Assembly (NCBI GenBank): GCA_016711705.1
Contig: JADJSK010000013.1
Coordinates: 265,001 to 329,000 of the forward strand
Direction of reading: 5' to 3'
DNA: 64,000 nucleotides
Origin: Candidatus Brachybacter algidus
Lineage (GTDB): Bacteria > Bacteroidota > Bacteroidia > Chitinophagales > Saprospiraceae
This document shows positions 47,095 to 56,528 of this stretch, in pieces. Position 1 is the first letter of the stretch, and every line of letters begins with the position of its first letter. The notes under the pieces were generated by a model. It was not told where the DNA came from and made no database searches. It saw only the letters and a list, made by a program, of their open reading frames with translations. The position numbers and the translations under genes are program-made.

Positions 47095-48711
47095 ATGAAA
47101 GGAATTTACTTAACCTTGGTATTACTTTTTTGTGGAGCATTTACAGTTATTGGTCAGCACAATGTCAGAATCATGATCAGCTTGGATCCAAAAGCAATTA
47201 TTGTCAACCGCGGTTTGGATAAGGGTATGACAGGAATTTCGGCTATTAATGAAGTAAGCTATAAGAATCAAATTCAATCTATTGATAAACTATATACAGG
47301 AAAGATAAGCCACCGGAATATATTGTTATTACAATTTGGAGCGACAACTAATACTGACATACTTTTAGAAGAATATAATGCACTTCCTGAAGTTGCAAAC
47401 GCAGAAATAGATCATACCGGTAGTACCGCAGGAGTGGAAGGGTTCACACCAAATGACGCTAATTATCCTAAGCAATGGGGCATGAATAATGATGGAACCT
47501 TTGCCAATGCATTCTCTATTGCCGGAGCTGATGTCGAAATGCAAAAGGCATGGGAAATAGAACAAGGGGATCCTAATATCAACGTCTGCATTCTCGATAG
47601 TGGCGTCAAGCTTGATCATCCGGAATTTCAAGGTCGTCTCTGGACAAATACTAAGGAGATTGCAGGCAATGGATTGGATGATGATGACAACGGACTTATC
47701 GATGACTTCTATGGGTGGGACTTCGTAAATAGTGACAATGATCCAACAGATGATCTTGGTCATGGAACCAATGTGGCGGGCATCACAGCTGCATCGGGCA
47801 ATAACAATATTGGCTATGCCGGAGTAGATTGGAATTGTAAAGTCATGGCAATTAAAGGTATTGACGCAAATAGTTCAGGGTTTTATTCCTGGTGGATATC
47901 AGGCATTTATTATGCAGTGGACAATGGTGCGAATGTTATCAATATGTCTTTGGGGGGAAATTCCAATTCCACCATCTTGAAAGACGCTATTAATTATGCA
48001 GTGGACAAAGGAGTAGTAGTGGTGGTTTGTATGATGAATACTAATTCTCAGAATTCCTTTTATCCTGCAGCCTTCCCTGCAGTAATCGCTGTGGGATCGA
48101 CTGATCCTGATGATACAAGAACGGCACCATTCTTCTGGAGTGCTTCGAGTGGTAGTAATTATGGTGCTCACATCTCTGTCGTTGCTCCGGGTAATTTTAT
48201 ATTTGGACTGCACTATAAATCTAATACAAATTATACTTCGTATTGGGGTGGAACTTCGCAAGCGACGCCCTTAGTAGCAGGAATAGCCTCTCTACTATTG
48301 GCGCAGAAACCATCAAGGACACCTGCGGAAATAAAAAGTATTATCCAATCTACTTCAGAAGATCAGGTGGGAGATCCACTGGAAGATATAGAAGGTTGGG
48401 ATAAATATTATGGATACGGCAGAGTAAATGCATTCAAAGCTTTATCCCAAATATTAAGTCTAAAAGACCCATTAGCAAAAAACGAACAGGCATTCGTTTA
48501 TCCAAATCCTGCAAAAGAAACCTTTAAAGTTGATTTTCCTTCTGGCGCAGAACATGTTCAAATCATTAATTTCTTGGGTACAATAATACTGGAAAAACAT
48601 CTTTCAGGACAATTATTAGAAGAATTTATTATAACCCAAACAGGAATGTATTTTATTGTGATCAGCCTTGGAAATCACATAATCACCACCAAATTATTAG
48701 TCACAAATTAA
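47095..48711 (+). CDS. Subtilisin-like (S8) protease with T9SS sorting domain
   Basis: A 538-residue secreted serine protease. Signal peptide MKGIYLTLVLLFCGAFTVIG, an inhibitor-like propeptide (to about 110), then the S8 domain with a complete triad: Asp168 (CILDSGVKLDHPEF), His223 (DDLGHGTNVAGI) and Ser388 (GTSQATPLVAGIASLL). A type A sorting domain ends the protein (AFVYPNPAKETFKVDF to KLLVTN). ATG 47095 is preferred because it begins the signal peptide; an in-frame ATG at 47077 would add six residues. The esterase gene follows after 14 bp. Confidence 0.92.
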   Translation: MKGIYLTLVLLFCGAFTVIGQHNVRIMISLDPKAIIVNRGLDKGMTGISAINEVSYKNQIQSIDKLYTGKISHRNILLLQFGATTNTDILLEEYNALPEVANAEIDHTGSTAGVEGFTPNDANYPKQWGMNNDGTFANAFSIAGADVEMQKAWEIEQGDPNINVCILDSGVKLDHPEFQGRLWTNTKEIAGNGLDDDDNGLIDDFYGWDFVNSDNDPTDDLGHGTNVAGITAASGNNNIGYAGVDWNCKVMAIKGIDANSSGFYSWWISGIYYAVDNGANVINMSLGGNSNSTILKDAINYAVDKGVVVVVCMMNTNSQNSFYPAAFPAVIAVGSTDPDDTRTAPFFWSASSGSNYGAHISVVAPGNFIFGLHYKSNTNYTSYWGGTSQATPLVAGIASLLLAQKPSRTPAEIKSIIQSTSEDQVGDPLEDIEGWDKYYGYGRVNAFKALSQILSLKDPLAKNEQAFVYPNPAKETFKVDFPSGAEHVQIINFLGTIILEKHLSGQLLEEFIITQTGMYFIVISLGNHIITTKLLVTN

Positions 48712-48725
48712 TTTTATTTTAAATA

Positions 48726-49606
48726 ATGAGATACCTATTTCTATTCTGTATTCTAATTATTTCCGGAATACTATTTGCACAAAATAAATCAACTTTTATA
48801 TATTCAATTAAGGGCTCGGACACCCTCCGCATGGACGTTTATTCCCCTTCCAACCTTGATAATAATGATAGTCTGCCTGTCTTATTGTGGATGCATGGAG
48901 GAGGATTTTCCGGAGGTAGCAGGGACAATGGTGATGAAGTAAAGTTGGCCAAATATGCCGCTAATCATGGCTATATTGGCATCTCTATTTCTTACAGACT
49001 TACCAGGAAAGGAAGCGAAACTGGCTTTGGATGTGATTGTCCCGCGAAGGATAAAATAGAAACTTTCAGAAATGCAACTATTGATTTTCTTGATGCTGCT
49101 CAATATTTAATTGATCATAATCGAGAACTCAAAGCAAATGTTAATCAAATTATTGCCGGAGGCAGCAGTGCAGGAGCAGAGGGGGTGTTGAGTGCTGTTT
49201 ATATGAAAGATTATTATGTCACAGACAAATCAAAATATCAGGATATTCATTTCGCGGGATTATTGTCCTTGGCAGGTGCAATGGTAGATCCGTCATACAT
49301 TTCACTAAGAACAGCTGTTCCAACAGTGCTTTTTCATGGTTCGGAGGACAATTTGGTTCCCTTTGCCAAAGGCGCACATCACCAATGCTCAAACTCTAAA
49401 CCGGGTTCTTAATTCTTTATGGATCTGAGGTTATATCAGCAAAATTATATGCCCTTGATAAATCCTTTTATTTCAACGAAGTAAAAGGAGGAAAACATGA
49501 AATATCCGGAATTCCATTCGATCAATTAGATGATATTTTTACGTTTTTTAATGAAACTATTTTCAGAAAAAACATTATTCAAACTAAAAGAATAATTGTT
49601 AAATAA
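48726..49606 (+). pseudogene. Secreted alpha/beta hydrolase with a one-base frameshift
   Basis: Signal peptide MRYLFLFCILIISGILFAQ, oxyanion motif MHGGGFSGGSRD and nucleophile motif GGSSAGAEG place this in the carboxylesterase/BD-FAE-like group. The frame ends at 49412 after CSNSKPGS, but another frame carries on as FLILYGSEVISAKLYALDKS, then EVKGGKHEISGIPFDQLDD with the expected catalytic His, to TAA at 49604. Loss of one base in the GGG run at 49403-49405 explains it. The repaired protein would have about 293 residues. The next gene starts on the base after its stop, which supports the repaired length. Confidence 0.82.
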
Positions 49607-50092
49607 ATGATAGAGAATGAAATAGGACGAATAATTATTTCTGAACTGAAGGCAGATCATTCAGCATTCATCCTTGAATTAGTAAATTCTTCAGGTTGGA
49701 AAGAATTCATAGGTGAACGTAATGTTCATTCTATAGAGGATTCAAAAATTTATATTATTAATATTTTGGCAAATGATAATATAAAATACCATGTAGTTTC
49801 GATTAAATCAGAAAACATTCCGATTGGGATTGTGACATTTATCAAACGTGATTATTTGGATCATCACGATATAGGATTTGCATTTTTACCTGAATATTCC
49901 GGACATGGATATGCTTTTGAAGCCAGCAAGCATTTATTAGATATATATAAATTAACTCATCCAATAATTCTTGCAACTACGAAAACGAGCAATAAAAAGT
50001 CTATTAAATTACTGGAAAAACTAGGGTTCCTCTATTCGCATGATATAAATCAAAGTACTGAAGACGATCCACTGCTTGTCTACCAGGTTTAA
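49607..50092 (+). CDS. GNAT-family N-acetyltransferase (RimJ/RimL-like)
   Basis: A 161-residue acetyltransferase. GDxGFAFLPEYSGHGYAFEA-like residues (IGFAFLPEYSGHGYAFEA, about 85-102) form the acetyl-CoA site, and TTKTSNKKSIKLLEKLGF is the usual C-terminal motif. Substrate unknown. Its ATG follows immediately after the stop of the repaired esterase frame (TAAATG), so the two are probably one operon. Confidence 0.85.
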   Translation: MIENEIGRIIISELKADHSAFILELVNSSGWKEFIGERNVHSIEDSKIYIINILANDNIKYHVVSIKSENIPIGIVTFIKRDYLDHHDIGFAFLPEYSGHGYAFEASKHLLDIYKLTHPIILATTKTSNKKSIKLLEKLGFLYSHDINQSTEDDPLLVYQV

Positions 50093-50124
50093 ATCGCATA
50101 ATTGTTCATTAAAGACTCTTTCAG

Positions 50125-50868
50125 CTATTTCTTAACTAATTTACCTTCTCCAAGAATCCAGCTTGGCTTCACAGGTTGAATTAATTTGAGTTTAAGGTCG
50201 TTAGCTGCGAATTTAGTAATGTGATTTACTACTTCATCGAATGAATCAGAAAAAAGAATTAATTCCAGATCTTCTTCACTGATGGTTTTTTCTAATCGCA
50301 TTACTTCGATATGTTCCTTGATATCTTTGTAAAATTCTGTACCCATCACAATTATGGGAAACTTGTTGATCTTTTTTGTTTGAATCAAGGTTACTGTTTC
50401 GAAGAACTCGTCCAACGTTCCAAACCCACCGGGCATAATGATGAAAGCAAATGAATATTTCCTGAGCAATTCCTTTCTCACAAAGAAGTAATCCAGCGTT
50501 ACGAATTTATCTAGATATGGATTGGGTGCTTGCTCGTGTCCTAGTTGGATATTACATCCTACGGACAATCCATTCGCATCTCTGGCTCCACGATTCGCAG
50601 CTTCCATGATTCCCGGCCCTCCGCCTGTCATAATAGTGAAACCCAATTGAGATAATCGTTTGCTCACCTCTCTCGCCATTATATAATAAGGATGATCTTC
50701 TTTAAATCTTGCAGATCCGAAAACTGTAATGCATGGCCCATTAAAATGGAGTACTCTAAAGCCTTTTATGAATTGCATTACGACGCCCAGCGTGTATTTT
50801 AATTCGCGCCATCTGGCACGTGGTCCTTGCATGAAGCTTTTCTCTTCTCTATAAAATGGTCCTGTCAT
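50125..50868 (-). CDS. LOG family protein (TIGR00730)
   Basis: A 247-residue Rossmann-fold protein. The signature GGGPGIMEAANRGA and PGGFGTLDEFFE motif define the LOG/lysine-decarboxylase-like family, several members of which hydrolyse nucleoside monophosphates to bases (cytokinin-activating type). The bacterial substrate here is not known. Single gene; 50869-51022 is a short divergent region with no clear promoter box. Confidence 0.92.
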   Translation of the reverse strand: MTGPFYREEKSFMQGPRARWRELKYTLGVVMQFIKGFRVLHFNGPCITVFGSARFKEDHPYYIMAREVSKRLSQLGFTIMTGGGPGIMEAANRGARDANGLSVGCNIQLGHEQAPNPYLDKFVTLDYFFVRKELLRKYSFAFIIMPGGFGTLDEFFETVTLIQTKKINKFPIIVMGTEFYKDIKEHIEVMRLEKTISEEDLELILFSDSFDEVVNHITKFAANDLKLKLIQPVKPSWILGEGKLVKK

Positions 50869-51022
50869 TATTCTTTATTTATTAGTACCAATTGCTCAAA
50901 TATTTCAATAATCAACTCTAAACTTACAAAATCAATACTATTCCAATACCATAGAAATTTTAATAAGTATTATCTTGTGAAATTATTAACGCATTTTATT
51001 ACATCCTTTAAATTATTTAAAA

Positions 51023-52018
51023 TTGAAAACGATAAAATTTATAAGGCATCATCTATTCTTTATTTTGCCTTTTTTGCCAATATTATTTTTGTTTAATTCC
51101 TGCAAAACAGCTACTTATACCAATGTCGATAAGGTTCTTCCTGCAGTATATACGTTGCCCGCACAAATGATGACCTTGAATTTAATGGATAGATCCATTA
51201 TTGGCAACGGTATTACACCGCCCAAATATGGAAGTTCGCTCTCAGTCATTGATAATGCTCGAAATACCATGATATCTGATATCAAAAACGGCATGCCAGT
51301 AAGTAATGCTAAAATACTTGCTGCCAGATTAGATGGACATCCAACTAGAACAGCAGATATGATTAAGCCCAAAAATATCACTGCTTATTCCAACAATTCC
51401 GACGGCTTATTTTGCCTTGAACAATTTGATTTTCAGGAGCAAAGAAACTATAAAGATATTCGTAAAAACCAATTGGATAAGGATGGTAAATCCTATACTA
51501 TCGATGCTGTTTCGGCGACAAGGCTTATTTACTTGCGCACTTTTTGGAGGCTGTATGATGGTAAGACCGGGCGGATCCTTATGGAAATTCCACAATATAC
51601 AGAAGATAAATTCGAAACTGAAGGGCTCAGCCGGCAAGGAGTTAATGCACATCTTGATACAACACAAACAGTTACAGTATCTACATTGTCAAGGCAACTA
51701 AGCAGAAGTCTCATCCAGGACATCAATCCTAAACAGGTTACTTCAAGTTGGACTTATTATAAAAAAGGAAATTCGATCATAGAATCCTCTGCAAACATGA
51801 TTAAGAAAGGTGATTTCAGAAATGCAACCACTTATCTTGCCAACAATGTAAAATCTATTTCTTCTGAAAAGTTAAAGTTTCGCGCTAATATCAATCTTAT
51901 CACTTCGTATTTTTTTAACAAGCAAAAAGATGAAGCTTTGCAACTAGCCGCATTTGAATATAATCGGACTAACAAACGGGAGTTTAGAGAATTGTATGAT
52001 AAGATTTATATTAGGTAG
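51023..52018 (+). CDS. DUF6340-like lipoprotein
   Basis: A 331-residue lipoprotein. Its signal ends FLFNSC (Cys27) after a hydrophobic stretch. The start is a TTG (51023), because no ATG lies before the signal peptide. The body contains YLRTFWRLYDGKTGRILMEI, and the C-terminal half looks like TPR-type helices (KKGDFRNATTYLANNVK, NLITSYFFNKQKDEALQLA). This matches a Bacteroidota lipoprotein family of unknown function. Confidence 0.75.
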   Translation: MKTIKFIRHHLFFILPFLPILFLFNSCKTATYTNVDKVLPAVYTLPAQMMTLNLMDRSIIGNGITPPKYGSSLSVIDNARNTMISDIKNGMPVSNAKILAARLDGHPTRTADMIKPKNITAYSNNSDGLFCLEQFDFQEQRNYKDIRKNQLDKDGKSYTIDAVSATRLIYLRTFWRLYDGKTGRILMEIPQYTEDKFETEGLSRQGVNAHLDTTQTVTVSTLSRQLSRSLIQDINPKQVTSSWTYYKKGNSIIESSANMIKKGDFRNATTYLANNVKSISSEKLKFRANINLITSYFFNKQKDEALQLAAFEYNRTNKREFRELYDKIYIR

Positions 52019-52070
52019 GTGTGTCACCTGGCTTATTTTCAATTATTAATCCTTGAATAAATAACTTGGA

Positions 52071-52140
52071 TTGGGCCACCCCCGCTTTGCATACCCCCGC
52101 CTAAAATGTCGGGCAAGCCTCCAAAAGAGGGGAAGTTTCC
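52071..52140. repeat. C/G-rich interspersed repeat
   Basis: TTGGGCCACCCCCGCTTTGC, CCCGCC and CCTCCAAAAGAGGGGAAG resemble the REP-like family in composition. It lies in a 303-bp gap (52019-52321) with no gene. Confidence 0.5.
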
Positions 52141-52321
52141 GCATATTTTTGTTTAAAATTGATAGTTCATCGATTCTAGAAAACAATAAGTGAATAACAC
52201 CAAATAGAATACAAGTACATTGATCAAAATCTCCCTTAAATATAAGTCTGTCAAATCCAGACTTCCTCCTTTCCCATATTTTAGTTAAATTACGTCATTA
52301 TTATCTTTTCAATCCGAAACC

Positions 52322-52651
52322 ATGGTAGCCTCTCTGAAAATTATTTTTAGTATCCTAATGCTTTGGATCATATACGTGGTCATCACTACGAGTTTACAAA
52401 GCAGCTTATTCGATCAGTGGGATTATCTCGGCTCCATACCTTGGATGCGGGCGACGTTGTGGGATTTCTACGCAAATGTTTTCGTGATATATTGTTGGAT
52501 CTTATATCGCGAAAAGAGTATTGGAATTAAATTAATTTGGCTTATTTTGTTGGTATTTCTCGGTAGTATTGCGAGTTGCGCTTATGTACTTATAGCACTC
52601 TTCAAACTTAAGCCTGGCGAAGGTGTCAGAGAGTTATTTATTAAAAATTAA
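52322..52651 (+). CDS. DUF1475-like small membrane protein
   Basis: A 109-residue inner-membrane protein with three hydrophobic segments (IIFSILMLWIIYVVITTSL, NVFVIYCWILY, LIWLILLVFLGSIASCAYVL). WDFYANVFVIYCWILYRE and GSIASCAYVLIALFKL resemble DUF1475 proteins. It precedes a DUF1295 reductase-like gene by 9 bp, a combination found next to cyclopropane-fatty-acid-synthase-like methyltransferases in several phyla, so a role in lipid modification is inferred from context. Confidence 0.7.
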   Translation: MVASLKIIFSILMLWIIYVVITTSLQSSLFDQWDYLGSIPWMRATLWDFYANVFVIYCWILYREKSIGIKLIWLILLVFLGSIASCAYVLIALFKLKPGEGVRELFIKN

Positions 52652-52660
52652 TTTTAGATT

Positions 52661-53440
52661 ATGTGGTGGTTAGTACTTTATTCTTTACTGGCTTGTAGCT
52701 TCATTATGTCGTTAGTTTGGCTATGGGCAACTAAGAATAAAAACGCTGGTGTTGTAGATATCTTTTGGTCATATAATTTCCCTGTCATTGCATTCATTCT
52801 TTTGTGGATGGCACCAGGATATGAGATGCGTAAGGTGCTGTTTTGTTCGATGGTTATCATTGCCGGATTGAGATTGGGCACATTTCTAGCATACAGGATA
52901 TTTAGTCACATCGATGTGGAAGAAGGTCGATATCAAGAATTACGTAAAAATTATGCTCCAAATGTTAATAGAAGGTTTTTCCTTTTCTTTCAGTTTCAAG
53001 CCGTCTCTAATGTCATTCTTGCATTACCATTTTTTATAATTACAATAAATCCTAATCCCGATCTATCTTGGTTGGAGTATACCGGATTTGGTATTTGGAT
53101 CATCAGTATTTTGGGTGAGACGATAGCTGATCAGCAACTATCCTCTTTTAAAAAGAATCCAGATAATAAAGGAAAAGTTTGCCAAGAAGGACTTTGGTAT
53201 TACTCAAGACATCCCAATTATTTCTTTCAATGGTTGATGTGGGTTTCTTATTTTGTTTTTGCATTAGCATCCCCATATGGATATCTGGCGATCATAAGTC
53301 CTGCCATTATTTTACTTTTAGTATTGAAAGTGACCGGTATTCCTCCTACCGAAGCTCAAGCAGTTAGATCTAAAGGTGACGCATACAAGGAATATCAAAG
53401 GACTACAAGTGCATTTTTTCCGTGGTTTAAGAAGGAATAA
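52661..53440 (+). CDS. DUF1295 / steroid 5-alpha-reductase-like membrane protein
   Basis: A 259-residue polytopic membrane protein. The C-terminal catalytic-like part (CQEGLWYYSRHPNYFFQWLM, about 168-187, and VRSKGDAYKEYQRTTSAFFP) matches the DUF1295/isoprenylcysteine-methyltransferase superfamily, where RHPNY is the cofactor-binding signature. Known relatives reduce double bonds with NADPH. Part of a probable lipid-modification cluster with the DUF1475 gene upstream. Confidence 0.88.
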   Translation: MWWLVLYSLLACSFIMSLVWLWATKNKNAGVVDIFWSYNFPVIAFILLWMAPGYEMRKVLFCSMVIIAGLRLGTFLAYRIFSHIDVEEGRYQELRKNYAPNVNRRFFLFFQFQAVSNVILALPFFIITINPNPDLSWLEYTGFGIWIISILGETIADQQLSSFKKNPDNKGKVCQEGLWYYSRHPNYFFQWLMWVSYFVFALASPYGYLAIISPAIILLLVLKVTGIPPTEAQAVRSKGDAYKEYQRTTSAFFPWFKKE

Positions 53441-53441
53441 G

Positions 53442-53484
53442 AGTTTGTTTTTTGAAGTTTGAAGTTTGGAGTTTGAAGTTTGAA
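53442..53484. repeat. GAAGTTT direct repeats
   Basis: The heptamer GAAGTTT occurs three times within 30 bp in a T/G-rich tract between the DUF1295 and methyltransferase genes. The rest of 53485-53721 is AT-rich and no gene is seen. Confidence 0.55.
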
Positions 53485-53721
53485 TTTTTTGAAACATTAA
53501 GGAGTTAAGGGACATTAAGATTTGGCGTTTATATTTTCATTCGTTAATGATTTTGAAATATTTGTTCTGAAAATAAACCATCTTCATTTAATTAAGAGTA
53601 TAATAGAGTATTATGCTCTACAAATTAACTCGGCTAATTTTATTAAAAATAAAATAATCTAAATATCCTTTATTTTCGTACTTATTGCGAATATAAATTA
53701 CAAAAAAAGTACGAACGGATT

Positions 53722-54756
53722 ATGTGGTATGATAAAATGCTGGAGCAAGATAAAATACCTGATATTTTGCTTCGAAAACAAATTAGAAAATACGTTAGAC
53801 AGAGACTAGCTGACGAAAACAAAGGAAATGTCGAAGCCCAACAGCTGCATTTATTAGAGTTAATTGACTTTCTTAAATCATCTCCAATTGCTGTCAATAC
53901 TAACGATGCTAATGAGCAGCATTATGAAGTGCCTACAGAATTTTACAAGTATTGTTTAGGTAAAAATTTGAAATATTCTTGTGCCTATTGGGATGATGGA
54001 GTTACATCACTTGATGCTGCTGAGACAAGAATGTTGGAATTGTCATGTGAAAGAGCAGAATTAAAAGATGGTCAGAATATTCTGGAATTGGGATGTGGTT
54101 GGGGTTCTTTATCCTTGTTCATGGCTGCCAAATATCCAAACAGCAAGATCACGGTAGTTTCTAATTCTCAAACACAAAAAGAATATATTGATGATCAGGC
54201 TGATGAAAGAGGATTGAAAAACCTGAAAGTAATTACTGTTGATATGAATATTTTTGACACGGACGATCGTTTTGATCGAGTGGTTTCTGTAGAAATGTTT
54301 GAGCACATGCGCAATTATAAAAACTTGCTAGCCAAAATTTCAACATTTCTCAAGCCGGAAGGAAAACTTTGGATTCATATATTTGTACACAAAGAATACG
54401 CTTACCTGTATGAAGTTAAAGATGAAAGTGACTGGATGAGCAAATATTTTTTTACCGGGGGTATCATGCCCAGCGATGATTTGATGTTATACTTTAATGA
54501 CGATTTGGTAGTGGAAAAACATCTTCATGTCAAAGGTACTAACTATGGAAAAACGGCTGAAGCATGGTTGGCAAATATGGATATGAAAAAAAATGAAATT
54601 ATGCCCATTTTCGAGCAAACTTATGGAGTTGACCAAGCAGTGAAGTGGTGGGTATATTGGAGATTGTTCTATATGGCATGTGCTGAATTATTTTTATATA
54701 ACGACGGCAACGAATGGTTTGTTAGCCATTATTTATTTCATAAAACGAAAGCATGA
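53722..54756 (+). CDS. Cyclopropane-fatty-acyl-phospholipid synthase-like methyltransferase
   Basis: A 344-residue SAM-dependent methyltransferase. After a helical N-terminus comes NEQHYEVPTEFYKYCLGKNL (about 74-93), with LKYSCAYW, both typical of cyclopropane synthases and coclaurine-type N-methyltransferases. The SAM loop is ELGCGWGS (122-129) and VSVEMFEHMRNYKNLL is the post-catalytic segment. C-terminal WWVYWRLFYMACAELF is shared with the shorter synthase-like group. The exact substrate (lipid double bond or amine) is uncertain. Its stop overlaps the start of the next hydrolase gene by 4 bp. Confidence 0.85.
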   Translation: MWYDKMLEQDKIPDILLRKQIRKYVRQRLADENKGNVEAQQLHLLELIDFLKSSPIAVNTNDANEQHYEVPTEFYKYCLGKNLKYSCAYWDDGVTSLDAAETRMLELSCERAELKDGQNILELGCGWGSLSLFMAAKYPNSKITVVSNSQTQKEYIDDQADERGLKNLKVITVDMNIFDTDDRFDRVVSVEMFEHMRNYKNLLAKISTFLKPEGKLWIHIFVHKEYAYLYEVKDESDWMSKYFFTGGIMPSDDLMLYFNDDLVVEKHLHVKGTNYGKTAEAWLANMDMKKNEIMPIFEQTYGVDQAVKWWVYWRLFYMACAELFLYNDGNEWFVSHYLFHKTKA

Positions 54757-55880
54757 TACGATTAATCTTATTGATCTTACTTTTTCTGGCTTCATTGCTC
54801 ACTGTATTTAGAGCACCTACAAATCTGCTATGGATGACGGCGATAGCAGTTTCTGAATATTGTTGGATACTCATATTCGTTACATGTCTGATCTTGACTT
54901 GGGGATTTATCGACATGCCTTATAAAACTATTGGAACTGTATTTGGGTTCATTGCGGTTTTGTTATTTATTTCACCAATTGTGAGGGCTACTATAGTATC
55001 AACAGATCTGAAAAGTGAACTTACACAATCTCTAAAATGCAGCGACTCAGATCTTCCTGAAAGAAGTGCCTTTTCAGTTGCAAAATTATTTTCAATAAAT
55101 AAAAAAGTTGAATTCCAATCGTATGTCTATCAGAATGATAGCGGACAGGATTATAAATTAGATTTTTATCCAAGTCAGATTTCCGGAGAAAGACCATGTG
55201 TCATGGTGGTACATGGAGGTTCCTGGAGTAGCGGTGACAGCCAACAATTACCTGAACTCAATAGTTACTTGGCATCTATTGGATACAATGTAGCTTCGAT
55301 TAATTATCATTTATCGCCAAAATATCGCAGTCCCAGACCGGTTAACGATGTTAAACTAGCACTTAAATATTTAAAAGAAAATTCAGATAAATTTAATATC
55401 GATACGTCCAATTTTGTATTAGTTGGACGTTCAGCAGGTGCACAGATTGTTTTGATGGCTGCATATACACTTAATGATACCGCCATTAAAGGAGTTGTTG
55501 ACTTTTATGGTCCGGCTGATATGTCATGGGGATACACCATTCCAACTAATCCACTTGTGATGGATTCGGAAGGAGTCATGGAGGATTATCTGGGCGGAAC
55601 CTTATCAGAAGTTCCAAATGCTTATGCTGAAAGTAGTGCAGTGAATTATGTGAATAAAAATTCCACCCCAACATTAATGTTACATGGTAAGAATGATGTT
55701 TTGGTGGCTTATGAACATTGCGCCAGACTTGAGAAAAAATTAATAGCTTCCGGTGTCAAATATTATTGGTTGAAACTTCCATGGGCGACGCATGGATTTG
55801 ATTACAATCTTCGTGGCCCTGGCGGCCAACTGTCTACTTATGCGACAGAGGCTTTTATTAAAAGTGTAACAAAGAAGTAG
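54753..55880 (+). CDS. Membrane-anchored alpha/beta hydrolase (esterase/lipase type)
   Basis: A 375-residue protein with three N-terminal hydrophobic helices (about 1-20, 29-46 and 53-72) and a C-terminal esterase domain. The oxyanion motif is VVHGGSWSSGDS, the nucleophile Ser227 is in VGRSAGAQ, the acid is probably in HGKNDVLV, and His347 is in WATHGFDY. Coupled by a 4-bp overlap to the methyltransferase, so it probably acts on the same lipid pathway. Substrate unknown. Confidence 0.85.
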   Translation: MIRLILLILLFLASLLTVFRAPTNLLWMTAIAVSEYCWILIFVTCLILTWGFIDMPYKTIGTVFGFIAVLLFISPIVRATIVSTDLKSELTQSLKCSDSDLPERSAFSVAKLFSINKKVEFQSYVYQNDSGQDYKLDFYPSQISGERPCVMVVHGGSWSSGDSQQLPELNSYLASIGYNVASINYHLSPKYRSPRPVNDVKLALKYLKENSDKFNIDTSNFVLVGRSAGAQIVLMAAYTLNDTAIKGVVDFYGPADMSWGYTIPTNPLVMDSEGVMEDYLGGTLSEVPNAYAESSAVNYVNKNSTPTLMLHGKNDVLVAYEHCARLEKKLIASGVKYYWLKLPWATHGFDYNLRGPGGQLSTYATEAFIKSVTKK

Positions 55881-56497
55881 CTGAAAATTGCAAATAACGA
55901 AAAGGTGTTTGTGAATAGGCTGTTTATTTGTCTATTAGTATACTAAATTTTATATAGCATATTTTTGGCCAATTTAATAATTACGTTTCGTAAAAATTCT
56001 CTTAAATAAGAAAATTAAATTTTCTGTTAACCAGTTAATTAAGTTAAGCGCATCAATGACTCTTCCCTTTGCCACATCTTTTTTATTAAATTAAGAACAT
56101 GCTAGCCATTGGTTTTTATGAAAAAAAACTCTAATTTCTCTAGCCACTAATAGCACGAATTTGCACGAAAAAATTCGTGTTAGATTCAAAGCATCATTCG
56201 CGTAGTTATCTCCGATGCTACTAGCGCCTTAGTGGCTAACAATATTATTTCTGAGCGCATTCCCAAAAGAGAGTCTAAAATTTAAGCCTTAGCTTTTCGA
56301 AGAGGGATTTGTACTGTAAGGCATTTTATATCGTATTTGATCATAAAATATCTGTGTCATTTGCGTTTCATTTTTCTCAAGTTATCTTTTTGATTTTTGA
56401 AACAAACCATTTCAGGTAAACTAATTTCTAATTTGAGAATGAGTAATAGTTATACTTTTTGGTTTAATTCTAACTGCCTAAACTTGAGTAAATAAAT
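55881..56497. repeat. Intergenic region with a 98-bp inverted-repeat element
   Basis: TAGCCACTAA (56141-56150) and TTAGTGGCTA (56229-56238) are perfect inverted ends. Inside lie GCACGAATTTGCACG and ATTCGTG, which can also pair. No gene is seen elsewhere in this 650-bp stretch. Confidence 0.6.
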
Positions 56498-56505
56498 TAT
56501 CTTTG
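56498..56505 (+). promoter_or_regulatory. -7 box for the cyanophycinase-like gene
   Basis: TATCTTTG matches TAnnTTTG, ending 23 bp before the start codon. Confidence 0.55.
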
Positions 56506-56528
56506 GACCTATTCTTAAATAGAGAAAG

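Noticed and set aside
14378..49606. Stop-codon reassignment to explain the in-frame stops
   Set aside because: The interruptions are both TGA and TAA, one further lesion is a frameshift, and many intact genes here end in these same codons.
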